Part shown: in pieces, positions 1 through 8,360 of the stretch
How the letters are laid out: the number at the start of each line of letters is the position of its first letter
How positions within the stretch are numbered: the stretch's first letter is position 1
Source of the DNA: Croceibacterium_A sp039927815
Lineage (GTDB): Bacteria; Pseudomonadota; Alphaproteobacteria; Sphingomonadales; Sphingomonadaceae
Direction: 5' to 3'
Length of the DNA: 27,018 bases
Assembly: GCA_039927815.1 (NCBI GenBank)
Contig: JBDSUJ010000144.1
Span: 1-27,018, forward strand
Translations under genes and position numbers: made by a program
The notes under the pieces: model-generated
The model's database searches: none
Seen by the model: only the letters and a program-made list of their open reading frames with translations
What the model was told of the DNA's origin: nothing

Positions 1-1
1 C

Positions 2-58
2 ACCGGATTCCACCGCCGAGTGGAACAGGAACCGGCGGAACGGCGGCTGCGCGCCTGA
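2..58 (+). CDS. Possible 3' end of an upstream gene (partial)
   Basis: An open frame runs from the window edge to a TGA at 56-58 and encodes 18 residues rich in Arg and Glu, ending RRLRA. It could be the C-terminus of a gene lying upstream of the window, since it is co-directional with the next gene and is followed by an inverted repeat. Nothing in so short a tail identifies a family, and a chance open frame in GC-rich DNA is equally possible. Confidence 0.25.
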   Translation, partial: TGFHRRVEQEPAERRLRA

Positions 59-81
59 GACCGCTGGGCTGCGTAAACAGC

Positions 82-103
82 CCCTTTACCCGAACTTAAA
101 GGG
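82..103. terminator. Inverted repeat ahead of the GGDEF-EAL gene
   Basis: CCCTTTA at 82-88 pairs perfectly with TAAAGGG at 97-103 around an 8-nt loop. It follows the possible upstream stop codon at 56-58 and precedes the start at 135. There is no U-tract on either side, so it may be a weak or Rho-assisted terminator or a regulator-binding dyad for the downstream operon. The sequence alone does not decide. Confidence 0.3.
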
Positions 104-134
104 AAACCCCTAGTACCCCGGTCGGGATATCCGA

Positions 135-1673
135 ATGGGGAGAGGAACCCGCTTGTTGCAGTCACTCGGTGTGAAGCAGCTTCCGCCGGCGGTGCTCGTC
201 ATCGCGCCTGTGGCTGTCCTCACGCTAATTTCCGCCAGCGTGCTGTCGCTGCTGATAGCGGATTCGGGCCCGGCGTCTCCCAATGCTCTTGCAGTATTGG
301 TGAGCGGCGGCCTCGCTTACGCGGTTGCGGTCCTGTTCCTGCTGCGGTTCGGGCTCGCCCGCGTGAGTTATCTCGAGGTGCTCGGCCTGACCGACAGCCT
401 GGCGGCCATGCCCAATCGCCGGGCCCTGCATCAGGATTTTGCCCGCCATCCCGTGAACGAGGAAAAAGCGCTCGCGCTGCTCGATCTCGACGGATTCAAA
501 TCGATCAACGACCAGTACGGGCATTTCGTTGGCGACCGTCTGATCAAGGAATGTGCCGGTCTGCTGCAGGAACTGTGTGGCAGCGATGGCCGTGCCTATC
601 GGCTGGGCGGTGACGAGTTCGCGATCCTGGCGATGGGGCCGATCGCCGGCAACATCCTCGAAGGCATCTGCCACACGCTTCTCGCCCGCCTCGGCCAATC
701 GCTGGTGGTCGACGAGCGCAAACTGAATATCGGCGCGAGCATCGGCCTGTCGCGTTGCCCGGGCAGCGAAGACGTCAGTTCGTCCGAACTGCTGCGGCGC
801 TCCGACATGGCGATGTATGTCTCCAAGGAGGGGGGCAAGAATCGTTGCACGTGGTTCAGCCGTGACTTCGATCTGCATCGCGACGAGACTCAAAAGATCG
901 AGGAAGAGCTGCGCGACGCGCTGATCCGCGGAGAATTTGAACTCGCCTATCAGCCGCTGGTCGACGCCTGCAGTGGGGAGATCGTCGCGGTTGAGGCGTT
1001 GCTGCGCTGGCAGCGACCCGACGGCACCGCGATCGGTCCGAACGTGTTTGTGCCGATTGCCGAGACCTCGGGCCTGATTGCGCCGATTGGGCTGTGGGTG
1101 CTGCGCACGGCCTGTCGCGAAGCGCTCGATTGGGATGGCATCAAGCTGTCGGTCAACGTTTCGCCGGTTCAGCTGCGCAGCTCGGAGTTTCCTGTCCAGC
1201 TCGGTCAGATTCTTGAAGAGACCGGCTTTCCCGCGTCGCGGCTCGAGCTGGAAGTGACTGAAACCTATCTCGTGACCGATCCCGTCGTCGCCAACCGCAA
1301 TCTCGACGTGATCCGCCAGTTCGGCGTCGGCATCGCGCTCGACGATTTCGGTACCGGCTATGCCTCGATCGGGTTTCTGCGGAATTTCCGCTTCGAGAAG
1401 CTCAAGCTCGACCGCTCGATGGTGGTCGATGCTGGGCTCGACAGCGGTTCGATGGCGATGTTGGCGTCATCCATCGCGGTCGCCCGGGCGATGGATATGG
1501 CGGTGACCGCCGAAGGTGTCGAGACCCAGGCGCAGGCAGACATGGTCCGTGCCGCCGGGTGCGATCAGATTCAGGGTTGGCATTATTTTAAGGCGATTAC
1601 GGCACAAGAGATCCGAACTCAGCTCGACCATCGCCGTACGCGCACAGGGAACAGATATGGACATGTCGGATAA
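135..1673 (+). CDS. Membrane-bound diguanylate cyclase/phosphodiesterase (GGDEF-EAL)
   Basis: A 512-residue cyclic-di-GMP turnover enzyme. Two hydrophobic helices (about residues 18-43 and 52-73) separated by a short loop anchor it in the inner membrane, with no recognisable sensor domain. The GGDEF domain (about 83-242) carries an intact GGDEF motif at 158-162. The usual inhibitory RxxD site five residues upstream is absent (GSDG at 149-152). The EAL domain (about 255-500) keeps the main catalytic residues: EALLR at 287-291, Asn341, EVTE at 373-376, DDFGTGY at 403-409, Lys424 and EGVE at 460-463. Both activities are therefore possible, and which dominates cannot be read from sequence. The ATG at 135 has only a weak Shine-Dalgarno sequence. 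The 3' end overlaps the next gene by 17 nt, implying one transcript and coupled translation with a chemoreceptor-like protein. Confidence 0.93.
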   Translation: MGRGTRLLQSLGVKQLPPAVLVIAPVAVLTLISASVLSLLIADSGPASPNALAVLVSGGLAYAVAVLFLLRFGLARVSYLEVLGLTDSLAAMPNRRALHQDFARHPVNEEKALALLDLDGFKSINDQYGHFVGDRLIKECAGLLQELCGSDGRAYRLGGDEFAILAMGPIAGNILEGICHTLLARLGQSLVVDERKLNIGASIGLSRCPGSEDVSSSELLRRSDMAMYVSKEGGKNRCTWFSRDFDLHRDETQKIEEELRDALIRGEFELAYQPLVDACSGEIVAVEALLRWQRPDGTAIGPNVFVPIAETSGLIAPIGLWVLRTACREALDWDGIKLSVNVSPVQLRSSEFPVQLGQILEETGFPASRLELEVTETYLVTDPVVANRNLDVIRQFGVGIALDDFGTGYASIGFLRNFRFEKLKLDRSMVVDAGLDSGSMAMLASSIAVARAMDMAVTAEGVETQAQADMVRAAGCDQIQGWHYFKAITAQEIRTQLDHRRTRTGNRYGHVG

Positions 1674-3048
1674 GCTCGACGTCGCATTGGCGGACGAGCT
1701 CGAACAGGACCGCGAACGGCTCCGGGCAGATCGCAGGCGCCCGGCGAATTCCGCTGCCGAAGTCGCGGTCGGCCGCCGCCTGATCCGCTTGTTCGGCGTG
1801 GCGGGTGGGGCCGCGATTGTCCTCGGTTTCACCGCGATGCTGGCGATATCGAGCACCGACGGTCACGCGATCGACGGCCTGCTGGTGACGATGTCGCTGA
1901 TGGCGCTGGTGGTGGTGGCCGTTGCCGGCCTGTCGATCCGGATGGTCCAGCACGATCTGATCCACCCCCTGGAGGACGTCTGTGCCGCAATGCGCGCGCT
2001 GGCCGAAGGCGATCGCACGGTCGCGGTCCCGCACGAAGACCGCCGCGACGAGATTGGCGAGATGGCCCGCTACCTGAACGTGATCAAGAAAGCCGCCAAC
2101 AAGTTCGACAAGATGCGCCGCGAGCATGACGCGCAAGTCGGCGAAGAGCTGCGCCGCCACGTTGAAGCCGAAAGCGAGCGTGAGGAGATGCGCGTGCAGC
2201 AGGCCGCAACGCTCAACACCCTGGCCGACAAATTCGAACGCACCGTGGGCGAGATCGTCGGCGGCGTGGCCGCGGCATCCAGCCAGCTGCAAGCGACCGC
2301 CAGTTCCATGGCTTCGGCCGCCGAGCAATCTTCGATGCAGACCATCGACGTCTCGTCGAGCTTGAGCGAGGCGTCAGCGGGGGTTACCGCTGCGGCCGCC
2401 GCGAGCGACGAGTTCGCGATGTCGATCGGCGAGATCAGCCGCCAGGCGGCGACCAGTGCGGAGCTCGCCCGTAAGGCCTCGAGCGCGGCCGAGGAAGCTG
2501 ACAGCACGATTTCGGCGCTGTCGCTGTCCGCCAGCGAAGTGGGCGACATCGTCAAGATGATCTCCAACATCGCCCAGCGCACCAATCTGCTCGCGCTCAA
2601 TGCTTCGATCGAAGCGGCGCGCGGGGGCGAGGCGGGGCGTGGCTTTGCGGTGGTGGCGGCAGAGGTCAAGGACCTCGCCACCCAGACCGGCAAGGCGACC
2701 GAGCAAGTCGCGGCGCAAATTCGTTCGATCCAGGACACGACTGGCGCCAGCGTAACGGCGCTGCGGTCAATAGCAGCCCAGATCCAGCAGCTCGAGGCGA
2801 CCAGCGTATCGATCGCCGCGGCGGTCGATCAGCAGTCGGTCGCGGGTCAGGACCTCGCACGCAGCATCGACCTCGCCGCCCGCAACACCGAAGATGTCTC
2901 GAACAACATCGCCCAGCTGCGCGAAACCTCGCTGTCGACCGGCGCGGCGGCGAGCCAGGTCTTGACCAGTTCGACCGAGCTGGAAGAGCAGGCGGCAGTG
3001 CTCAAGGGCCAGGTTGGAGAGTTCCTCGGCCGAGTTCGCGCCGGGTAA
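1657..3048 (+). CDS. Methyl-accepting chemotaxis protein with minimal periplasmic region
   Basis: A 463-residue transducer. The ATG at 1657 is chosen because AGGGA at 1646-1650 lies six bases upstream; the open frame extends further upstream but only inside the preceding gene. Transmembrane helices at about 44-66 and 74-96 leave a periplasmic loop of only some seven residues, so there is no classical ligand-binding domain. A HAMP domain (about 97-150) leads into a long Ala/Ser/Glu-rich coiled-coil signalling domain. The conserved CheA/CheW-binding hairpin tip is at about 304-345 (NIAQRTNLLALNASIEAARG, then GRGFAVVAAEVKDLA). There is no C-terminal CheR/CheB-binding pentapeptide. The 17-nt overlap with the GGDEF-EAL gene suggests coordinated production. 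It probably senses membrane or cytoplasmic state, or partner proteins; that is inference. Confidence 0.93.
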   Translation: MDMSDKLDVALADELEQDRERLRADRRRPANSAAEVAVGRRLIRLFGVAGGAAIVLGFTAMLAISSTDGHAIDGLLVTMSLMALVVVAVAGLSIRMVQHDLIHPLEDVCAAMRALAEGDRTVAVPHEDRRDEIGEMARYLNVIKKAANKFDKMRREHDAQVGEELRRHVEAESEREEMRVQQAATLNTLADKFERTVGEIVGGVAAASSQLQATASSMASAAEQSSMQTIDVSSSLSEASAGVTAAAAASDEFAMSIGEISRQAATSAELARKASSAAEEADSTISALSLSASEVGDIVKMISNIAQRTNLLALNASIEAARGGEAGRGFAVVAAEVKDLATQTGKATEQVAAQIRSIQDTTGASVTALRSIAAQIQQLEATSVSIAAAVDQQSVAGQDLARSIDLAARNTEDVSNNIAQLRETSLSTGAAASQVLTSSTELEEQAAVLKGQVGEFLGRVRAG

Positions 3049-3073
3049 TCGCTCCGCGGGCCGCTCCCCGCGC

Positions 3074-3092
3074 AGACCGCACGGCGGGGTCT
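3074..3092. terminator. Short hairpin between convergent genes
   Basis: AGACC at 3074-3078 pairs with GGTCT at 3088-3092, with extra GC pairing inside. It fills the 44-nt gap between the convergent chemoreceptor and trxB genes and could end transcription from both sides. There is no T-run, so this is a weak call. Confidence 0.35.
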
Positions 3093-4070
3093 CTAGCCGG
3101 TGACGGCCACCTTCTCGCCGCGCGCAAATTCATGCGTCGCCAGATACCGCTCGGCATCGAGCGCGGCCATGCAGCCGGTGCCGGCGGCGGTAACCGCCTG
3201 GCGGTAGACATGGTCCATCACGTCGCCGCAGGCGAATACGCCGGGGATCCGGGTCTTGGGCGTGCCAGGCTCGACCACGAGGTAGCCGCTCTCGTCCATC
3301 TCCAGCTGGCCTTTGAACAGCTCGGTCGCGGGCGCGTGGCCGATGGCGACGAACGCGCCTTCGGTGCCGAATTCGCTCGCCGCGCGGGTCACAGTGTCGG
3401 TCAGCGCCACGCCGGTCAGGCCGCCGGCGAGCGGATCGCCGAGGAAGCGGTCTACTTTCTTGTTCCACAGCACCGAGATCTTGGGGTGAGCGAAAAGGCG
3501 ATCCTGGAGGATTTTTTCGGCCCGCAATTCGCCGCGGCGGTGGATCAGGGTCACGTCGGGCGAATGATTGGTCAGGTACAGCGCTTCCTCGACCGCGGTG
3601 TTGCCGCCGCCGATCACCACCACCTTCTTGCCCCGATAGAAGAACCCATCGCATGTGGCGCAGGCGGAAACGCCCTTGCCTCCCAGCTCCTGCTCGCCCG
3701 GTATGCCGAGCCACTTGGCCTGCGCCCCGGTCGCGATCACCAGCACCTCGCCGACGTATTCATCGCCGCTGTCGCCGATCGCGCGGAATGGCGGGCCGCT
3801 CGCCAGATCGACGCTCACAATGGTGTCCCACATCGTGCGCGTCCCGACATGCTCGGCCTGGGCCTGCATTTGCTCCATCAGCCACGGGCCCTGGATCACG
3901 TCACGAAAGCCGGGATAATTCTCGACATCGGTGGTGATAGTCAGCTGTCCGCCGGGCTGGATGCCTTGCACCACGATCGGCTGCAGCCCGGCGCGCGCGC
4001 CGTAGATCGCGGCGGAGAACCCGGCTGGTCCCGAGCCTATGATCAGCATGCGAGTGGTGTGGATGGTCAT
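3093..4070 (-). CDS. trxB: Thioredoxin-disulfide reductase
   Basis: A 325-residue cytoplasmic flavoenzyme that uses NADPH to reduce thioredoxin. The FAD-binding motif GSGPAG is at 12-17, the redox-active CATC at 137-140, and the NADPH-binding GGGNTA at 154-159 with the HRR phosphate-contact motif at 177-179. The C-terminal FAD motif GVFACGDV is followed by the conserved Arg-Gln-Ala helix. Length and domain order match bacterial low-molecular-weight TrxB. The ATG at 4070 has AGGA eight bases upstream. It lies 65 nt downstream of the MarR gene on the same strand, separated by a perfect stem-loop. It may be the distal gene of that operon or have its own promoter. The function is certain; the operon membership is not. 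Confidence 0.97.
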   Translation of the reverse strand: MTIHTTRMLIIGSGPAGFSAAIYGARAGLQPIVVQGIQPGGQLTITTDVENYPGFRDVIQGPWLMEQMQAQAEHVGTRTMWDTIVSVDLASGPPFRAIGDSGDEYVGEVLVIATGAQAKWLGIPGEQELGGKGVSACATCDGFFYRGKKVVVIGGGNTAVEEALYLTNHSPDVTLIHRRGELRAEKILQDRLFAHPKISVLWNKKVDRFLGDPLAGGLTGVALTDTVTRAASEFGTEGAFVAIGHAPATELFKGQLEMDESGYLVVEPGTPKTRIPGVFACGDVMDHVYRQAVTAAGTGCMAALDAERYLATHEFARGEKVAVTG

Positions 4071-4118
4071 GCCCGGTCCTGTGCGAAACTGCTGTGCGCT
4101 AGGTAGGAAGCAGGTGAC

Positions 4119-4136
4119 AGGCGCGCAATCGCGCCT
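4119..4136. terminator. Perfect stem-loop between marR-type gene and trxB
   Basis: AGGCGCG at 4119-4125 and CGCGCCT at 4130-4136 form a perfect 7-bp stem with a CAAT loop that touches the stop codon of the MarR gene. No U-run follows in the minus-strand direction. It could attenuate read-through into trxB or act as an mRNA-stability element. Confidence 0.4.
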
Positions 4137-4672
4137 CAGCTGCGATCCCCGGCGGGCTCATCGTCGAAACCCCGGTCGAGCCGTGCCAGCATCCGTGACA
4201 GGACTTCGGTTATCATGTCAGCCTCGGCCGGATCGATCTCCCTCAGAAAGCGCGCCCGCAAGGGTCTGGCGGTGGCAAAAATGTCCGCCAATGCCGCCTC
4301 CCCAGCCGCGGTCAGGGTCAAGTGCTTGGTGCGCCGATCGGTCGGCGCGGGCTGGCGTTCGACAAGGCCGTCGGCGGCAAGCGAATCGATCATCCGGGTG
4401 ATCGTCGGGCCTTCGATGCGCAGGCGCTTGGCGATGTCTATCTGGCTGCGCGGAGCAGGCGAATTGGCGATTGCCGACAGCGCCTCCATCCGCGCGGAGC
4501 TCTGTCCGCTCGGTCGCAGCCGTTCGTCCAGCAGCGCGCGCCACCGGCGGGCAGCCATGACCAGCAGCGCGGTCAGCCGAAATTCGGCCGCATAGGCCGC
4601 GTCGTAGGCGTTTGCCGCCGTTAGTTCCGTCACATAATCGCCGACGTCCACGCTTTGCAAACCGGCCTCCAC
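4136..4672 (-). CDS. MarR-family transcriptional regulator
   Basis: A 178-residue regulator with the MarR winged-helix fold. Helix-turn-helix and wing are around residues 95-150 (SQIDIAKRLRIEGPTITRMI, then LVERQPAPTDRRTKHLTLT with the typical DRR wing tip). Flanking helices provide the dimer interface. The proposed GTG start at 4672 gives an N-terminal extension of about 25 residues ahead of the first conserved helix; a downstream GTG is possible. It begins 4 nt after the stop of the GMC oxidoreductase gene, so it is co-transcribed with the catabolic genes and probably autoregulates the cluster in response to its substrate. No convincing operator palindrome was found at 8293-8360. Confidence 0.9.
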   Translation of the reverse strand: MEAGLQSVDVGDYVTELTAANAYDAAYAAEFRLTALLVMAARRWRALLDERLRPSGQSSARMEALSAIANSPAPRSQIDIAKRLRIEGPTITRMIDSLAADGLVERQPAPTDRRTKHLTLTAAGEAALADIFATARPLRARFLREIDPAEADMITEVLSRMLARLDRGFDDEPAGDRS

Positions 4673-4676
4673 TCGC

Positions 4677-6278
4677 TCAGGCCCGCGAGATCAAGTCCGC
4701 CGCCTTTTCGCCGATCATGATCGAGGCGGCATTGGTATTGCCCCCGACGATGCGGGGCATGACCGAGGCGTCGGCGATCCGCAAGCCCTCGACCCCGCGA
4801 ACTCGCAATTGCGCATCGCACACAGCGTCGGCGCCGGTGCCCATCGCGCAGCTGCCGGCGGCGTGCATCGCGGTGCGGACGTTGGCGCGGACCCACCCGT
4901 CGACCGCTGCGTCCGAGACGATTGCTCGGCCCGGCATCAGCTCCGCCTTGACCACTTCGGCGAGCGGCGCGGTTTCGAGAATTTCGCGCATCTGCGGCAC
5001 CACCCGGCGGAAAAACGCGCGGTCGTTCTCGGTTGCCAGCACGTTGGTCAGGATGCGCGGCGGCTGCGCCGGGTCGGCGCTTGTAAGCTTGACCCAGCCG
5101 CGGCCTTCGGGGCGCAGCTGGACGCACGCCATCGCGACCACATCTGCCTCGGGCTTGCGGATGCCGGGAAACCACGGGCGCGCGAAAATGCTCGTCGGCT
5201 GGAACAGGCACTGGACGTCGGGCCGTTCGAGATCGGGGCGGGTCTTGAGGAAGCCGTTGGCGACCACCGGCATGTTGGCGATGCGGCCCTTGCCGGTGGC
5301 GAGCCACTCGAGCACCGACAGCGTCAGCCGGTCCAACCGCAAATCGTTGGTCAGGGTGACCGACCGATTGGCGGCCCAGATCATCGCGATCGACGGATGA
5401 TCCTGCAAATTGCTCCCGACGCCGGGCAACTCGTGCGCGACATCGATGCCAAGCGCGCGCAGCTCTTCCGCCGGGCCGATGCCGGACAGCAGCATCAGTT
5501 GCGGCGTGTTGTAGGCGCCGCCCGAGAGCACGATCTCACGCTCCGCGCGCAGCACATGTTCGGCCCCGTCGGCGCGATAATGCAGCGCCGCCGCGCGGCC
5601 GTTCTCCAGCGCCACCCTGGTTGCCAGCGCGCCGGTGATTACGGTCAGGTTGGGGCGCTTTAGTGCAGGGATCAGGAACCGCGCCGCAGTGCTGCCGCGC
5701 CGTCCCCGGTGGATCGAGATATCGGGGCTGCCCCAGCCTTCCTGATCGGCGCCGTGATGGTCGCGCTGGACCTTGTAGCCGAGCTTCCGGGCCGTCTCGA
5801 TCAGGCGCGGGAACAGCACCTTGTCTGGCACGTGCTTGGTAACCGACAGCGGGCCCCCGTGGGCATGAAATTCGTCCGCGTCGCCCCAGTGGTTCTCGCT
5901 CTTGCGGAAGAACGGGAGGACGTCGTCATATGACCATCCTTCGAGCCCTAACTGGCGCCATTCGTCATAATCGCGCGCGTTGCCGCGGGCATAGAGCATG
6001 CCGTTGATCAGACTCGAGCCGCCCAGGCCCTTGCCGCGTGGCTGGCGCAGGCGACGATTGTCGGCGTGCGGTTCGGGCTCGCCCTCGTAATTCCAGTTGA
6101 AACGCGCATCGTTCATCACGATCGGGAACGCGATCGGCATCGCCAGCAGCGGATGCCGCTCGCGCCGACCCGCCTCGATCAGGGTAACGCGGACGGACGG
6201 GTCCTCGCTCAGCCGAGCCGCCACCACTGCCCCGGCCGACCCGGCGCCAACGACGATGTAGTCGGTCGCTGCGGTCAC
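4677..6278 (-). CDS. GMC-family FAD-dependent alcohol oxidoreductase (choline dehydrogenase-like)
   Basis: A 533-residue flavoprotein of the glucose-methanol-choline family, which oxidises primary alcohols to aldehydes. The FAD dinucleotide motif GAGSAG is at 11-16, the first GMC signature RGKGLGGSS at 81-89, and the second signature SGGAYNTPQLMLLSGIGP at 252-269. The active site has His472 in HAAGSCAMG and Asn516 in GGNTNAASIMI, the His/Asn pair typical of choline dehydrogenase-type members. It starts at GTG 6278, whose GTGA overlaps the TGA of the NTF2-like gene, a sign of coupled translation. There is no signal peptide. The substrate is unknown; it is only moderately similar to the second GMC enzyme of the operon, so the pair may split substrates or stereoisomers. 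Confidence 0.94.
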   Translation of the reverse strand: MTAATDYIVVGAGSAGAVVAARLSEDPSVRVTLIEAGRRERHPLLAMPIAFPIVMNDARFNWNYEGEPEPHADNRRLRQPRGKGLGGSSLINGMLYARGNARDYDEWRQLGLEGWSYDDVLPFFRKSENHWGDADEFHAHGGPLSVTKHVPDKVLFPRLIETARKLGYKVQRDHHGADQEGWGSPDISIHRGRRGSTAARFLIPALKRPNLTVITGALATRVALENGRAAALHYRADGAEHVLRAEREIVLSGGAYNTPQLMLLSGIGPAEELRALGIDVAHELPGVGSNLQDHPSIAMIWAANRSVTLTNDLRLDRLTLSVLEWLATGKGRIANMPVVANGFLKTRPDLERPDVQCLFQPTSIFARPWFPGIRKPEADVVAMACVQLRPEGRGWVKLTSADPAQPPRILTNVLATENDRAFFRRVVPQMREILETAPLAEVVKAELMPGRAIVSDAAVDGWVRANVRTAMHAAGSCAMGTGADAVCDAQLRVRGVEGLRIADASVMPRIVGGNTNAASIMIGEKAADLISRA

Positions 6279-6655
6279 CGGCTGGAAAAGCGGCCCGAGA
6301 GGATCCGGGCGATCCTGCCGTCGCGCGTCAGGTACATATTGATGCTTTCGACCGTGCGCACGTCGCCTTTCATGGTCGGCCAGATCTCGAAGTCAGGCCA
6401 GTCCTTGTAGGTCGTGAACGTGGTGCGGCTGTGCAGCGCGGCGCCATCGGGCGCGACGATAAGCTCGAGAACTTCGAGCGATTCATGGATGTGGTCGAAA
6501 ACCCCGGTGTAGAAATCGACAATGCCCTGGGGCCCCACGATCTGCTTGCGGTCACCGAGGTTGAACTCGACATCGTCGGCGTAATATTTCGAGAAACCAG
6601 CAAAATTGCGGGCGTTGAAGGCGGCAATGTAGGCGCGGAAATCGTCTTCGGTCAT
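6275..6655 (-). CDS. NTF2/SnoaL-like small protein
   Basis: A 126-residue protein with the pattern of the NTF2-like/SnoaL superfamily, a cone-shaped fold used by isomerases, dehydratases and lyases. Visible features are the N-terminal helix with FNARNFAGFSKYYADDVEF, the turn GPQGIVDFY at 41-49, and C-terminal strands ending in RDGRIARI. The ATG at 6655 has AAGGGAAG upstream and forms an ATGA overlap with the stop of the upstream GMC gene; its own stop overlaps the start of the next GMC gene. Sandwiched between two oxidoreductases, it is more likely an enzyme acting on the pathway intermediate than a bystander. NTF2-fold lyases are known in sphingomonad lignin-dimer catabolism (LdpA), but no specific activity can be assigned here. 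Confidence 0.88.
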   Translation of the reverse strand: MTEDDFRAYIAAFNARNFAGFSKYYADDVEFNLGDRKQIVGPQGIVDFYTGVFDHIHESLEVLELIVAPDGAALHSRTTFTTYKDWPDFEIWPTMKGDVRTVESINMYLTRDGRIARILSGRFSSR

Positions 6656-8292
6656 GCGGCTTCCCTTGCGATGGACCGGCCCCGGATCAGGTCGGCGGCT
6701 TTTTCGGCGATCATGATGGTCGGCCCGTTGGTGTTGCCGCCGGGCACATCGGGCATGACCGACGCGTCGACCACGCGCAATCCGGCCACACCGTGCACGC
6801 GCAGCTCGGGATCGACCACGGCGTTCGATCCGGTCCCCATCGCGCACGTGCCGACCGGATGCTGGGTCACGCCGGCCGTGGCGCGGACATGGGCGTCGAT
6901 CTCGGCGTCGGACTGAACCTCGGCGCCCGGCACGCTCTCGCGCGCGATCAGCCCGGCCATCGGCTCGGCCGCGTAGATGTGGCGCGCCAGCCGCAGTCCG
7001 GCGCGAGCGGTGGCGAAGTCGGCTTCGTTGTCGAACAGGTTGAGGCGGATTTCCGGTAACTCGCGCGGGTCCGCGCTCCTCAAACGCACCGTCCCGCGGG
7101 CGTGCGGATGGAGCAGGATCACATCGGCGCTGAACGCGTGCTCGGGGCTTTTCACGATCCCCGGAAACCACAAGTACGCGCTCAGCTTGACCGGGTTGGA
7201 GAACAGCTGGATATCGGGCTGGGCCAGACGGGGATCAGTCCGCAGCATCGGGTTGGCGCTGTTGAGCTGGCGCGCAAACGGGCCGGTGCCGAACACGTAC
7301 CATTGCGCGACAGAGCGCACCGCGCGATCGAACCGCAGCTGGTTGACGAAGGTGACCTTGCCCTTGGCGGCGAACTCCAGCGGCACCCGCGGATGTTCCT
7401 GCAGATTCCCGCCCACGCCCGGCAGGTCATGGACCACGGGAATGCCGATCCCGGCGAGGTGAGCGGCGGGCCCAATGCCCGACAGCATCAGCAGTTGCGG
7501 CGAGTTGTACGCGCCCCCGCACAGGATCGTCTCCCCCGCCAGCACGGTGCGCATTTCGCCGCCGATCTCGTACTCGACGCCCGTCGCGCGGCCGTTTTCG
7601 ACCATTACCTTGCGGGTCAGCGCGCCGGTGACCACCGCCAGATTGCGCCGCTGCATCGCCGGTTTCAGGTAAGCCTCGTAGGTCGAGGCGCGGCGGCCGC
7701 GCTCGTCGATGGTCAGCTCGACCAGGCTGGCGCCTTCCTCGGCTCCGGCATGGATGTCGTCGGTCACCGGCTGGCCGGCATTGGCCACGCTTTGCATCAG
7801 TTCGTCATGGAGCAGGTAACGCGTGTTGTTCCGGGTCACCGGCAGGGGGCCCGCGCCGCCATAACTGTCGCCGCCGCGCCAGCTGCGTTCCATCTTGCGG
7901 AAGTATGGCAGCACATCGGCGTGGCTCCAGCCGCGCGCACCCATTTGCGCCCAGCGGTCGTAATCGGCGCTGTGGCCGCGCATGTAGACCATGCCGTTGA
8001 TCGAGCTCGACCCGCCGAGCAGGCGCCCGCGCGGAATGAACAGCCGCCGGCCGTTCAGATGCGGCTCGGGCTCGCTCATCATCCGCCACGTCAGCTCGGG
8101 ATTGAGCATCGCCTTCATCATCCCGAGCGGCATCTTGACGAGGAACTTATCCGCCCCGCCGCCCGCCTCGAGCAGCAGAACACGCACGGCCGGATCTTCG
8201 GTCAGCCGCGCGGCGAGCACCGCACCGGCCGAACCCGCGCCCACGATCACGTAATCGAACTGCCCTTCCAGGGGCCTCTCCTGTCGCGCCAA
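6652..8292 (-). CDS. GMC-family FAD-dependent alcohol oxidoreductase, second copy
   Basis: A 546-residue GMC oxidoreductase. The FAD motif GAGSAG is at 18-23, first signature RGRLLGGSSSINGM at 88-101, second signature GGAYNSPQLLMLSGIGP at 259-275, and active-site His478 in QHPVGTCAMG with Asn522 in GGNTNGPTIMI. These place it with choline/alcohol dehydrogenase-type members. The frame is open back to a TTG at 8313, but AGGAGA at 8302-8307 lies correctly for a TTG at 8292, which I prefer; no ATG precedes the FAD motif. It is the first gene of the minus-strand operon. Its 3' TGA overlaps the ATG of the NTF2-like gene. The promoter must lie in the roughly 70-nt gap shared with the divergent aldehyde dehydrogenase, consistent with joint control. 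Confidence 0.93.
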   Translation of the reverse strand: MARQERPLEGQFDYVIVGAGSAGAVLAARLTEDPAVRVLLLEAGGGADKFLVKMPLGMMKAMLNPELTWRMMSEPEPHLNGRRLFIPRGRLLGGSSSINGMVYMRGHSADYDRWAQMGARGWSHADVLPYFRKMERSWRGGDSYGGAGPLPVTRNNTRYLLHDELMQSVANAGQPVTDDIHAGAEEGASLVELTIDERGRRASTYEAYLKPAMQRRNLAVVTGALTRKVMVENGRATGVEYEIGGEMRTVLAGETILCGGAYNSPQLLMLSGIGPAAHLAGIGIPVVHDLPGVGGNLQEHPRVPLEFAAKGKVTFVNQLRFDRAVRSVAQWYVFGTGPFARQLNSANPMLRTDPRLAQPDIQLFSNPVKLSAYLWFPGIVKSPEHAFSADVILLHPHARGTVRLRSADPRELPEIRLNLFDNEADFATARAGLRLARHIYAAEPMAGLIARESVPGAEVQSDAEIDAHVRATAGVTQHPVGTCAMGTGSNAVVDPELRVHGVAGLRVVDASVMPDVPGGNTNGPTIMIAEKAADLIRGRSIAREAA

Positions 8293-8360
8293 GCTGGTAA
8301 CTCTCCTGGACAAACCCTATGCGGCCTGAGCGCCGACAACAAGCTGTGGAGAGACCCGCC
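8293..8360. promoter_or_regulatory. Divergent promoter region, GMC operon / aldehyde dehydrogenase
   Basis: This 68-nt gap holds the start signals for both the leftward GMC operon (AGGAGA at 8302-8307 on the minus strand) and the rightward aldehyde dehydrogenase (GGAGAGA at 8348-8354, six bases before GTG 8361). Both promoters must lie here or overlap coding sequence, so one regulator such as the operon's MarR protein could control both. No clear -35/-10 pair or palindrome is visible. Confidence 0.45.

Noticed and set aside
3132..4106. Plus-strand open frame (324 codons) opposite trxB
   Set aside because: It mirrors trxB, which has the CATC and both nucleotide-binding motifs; the antisense product has none.
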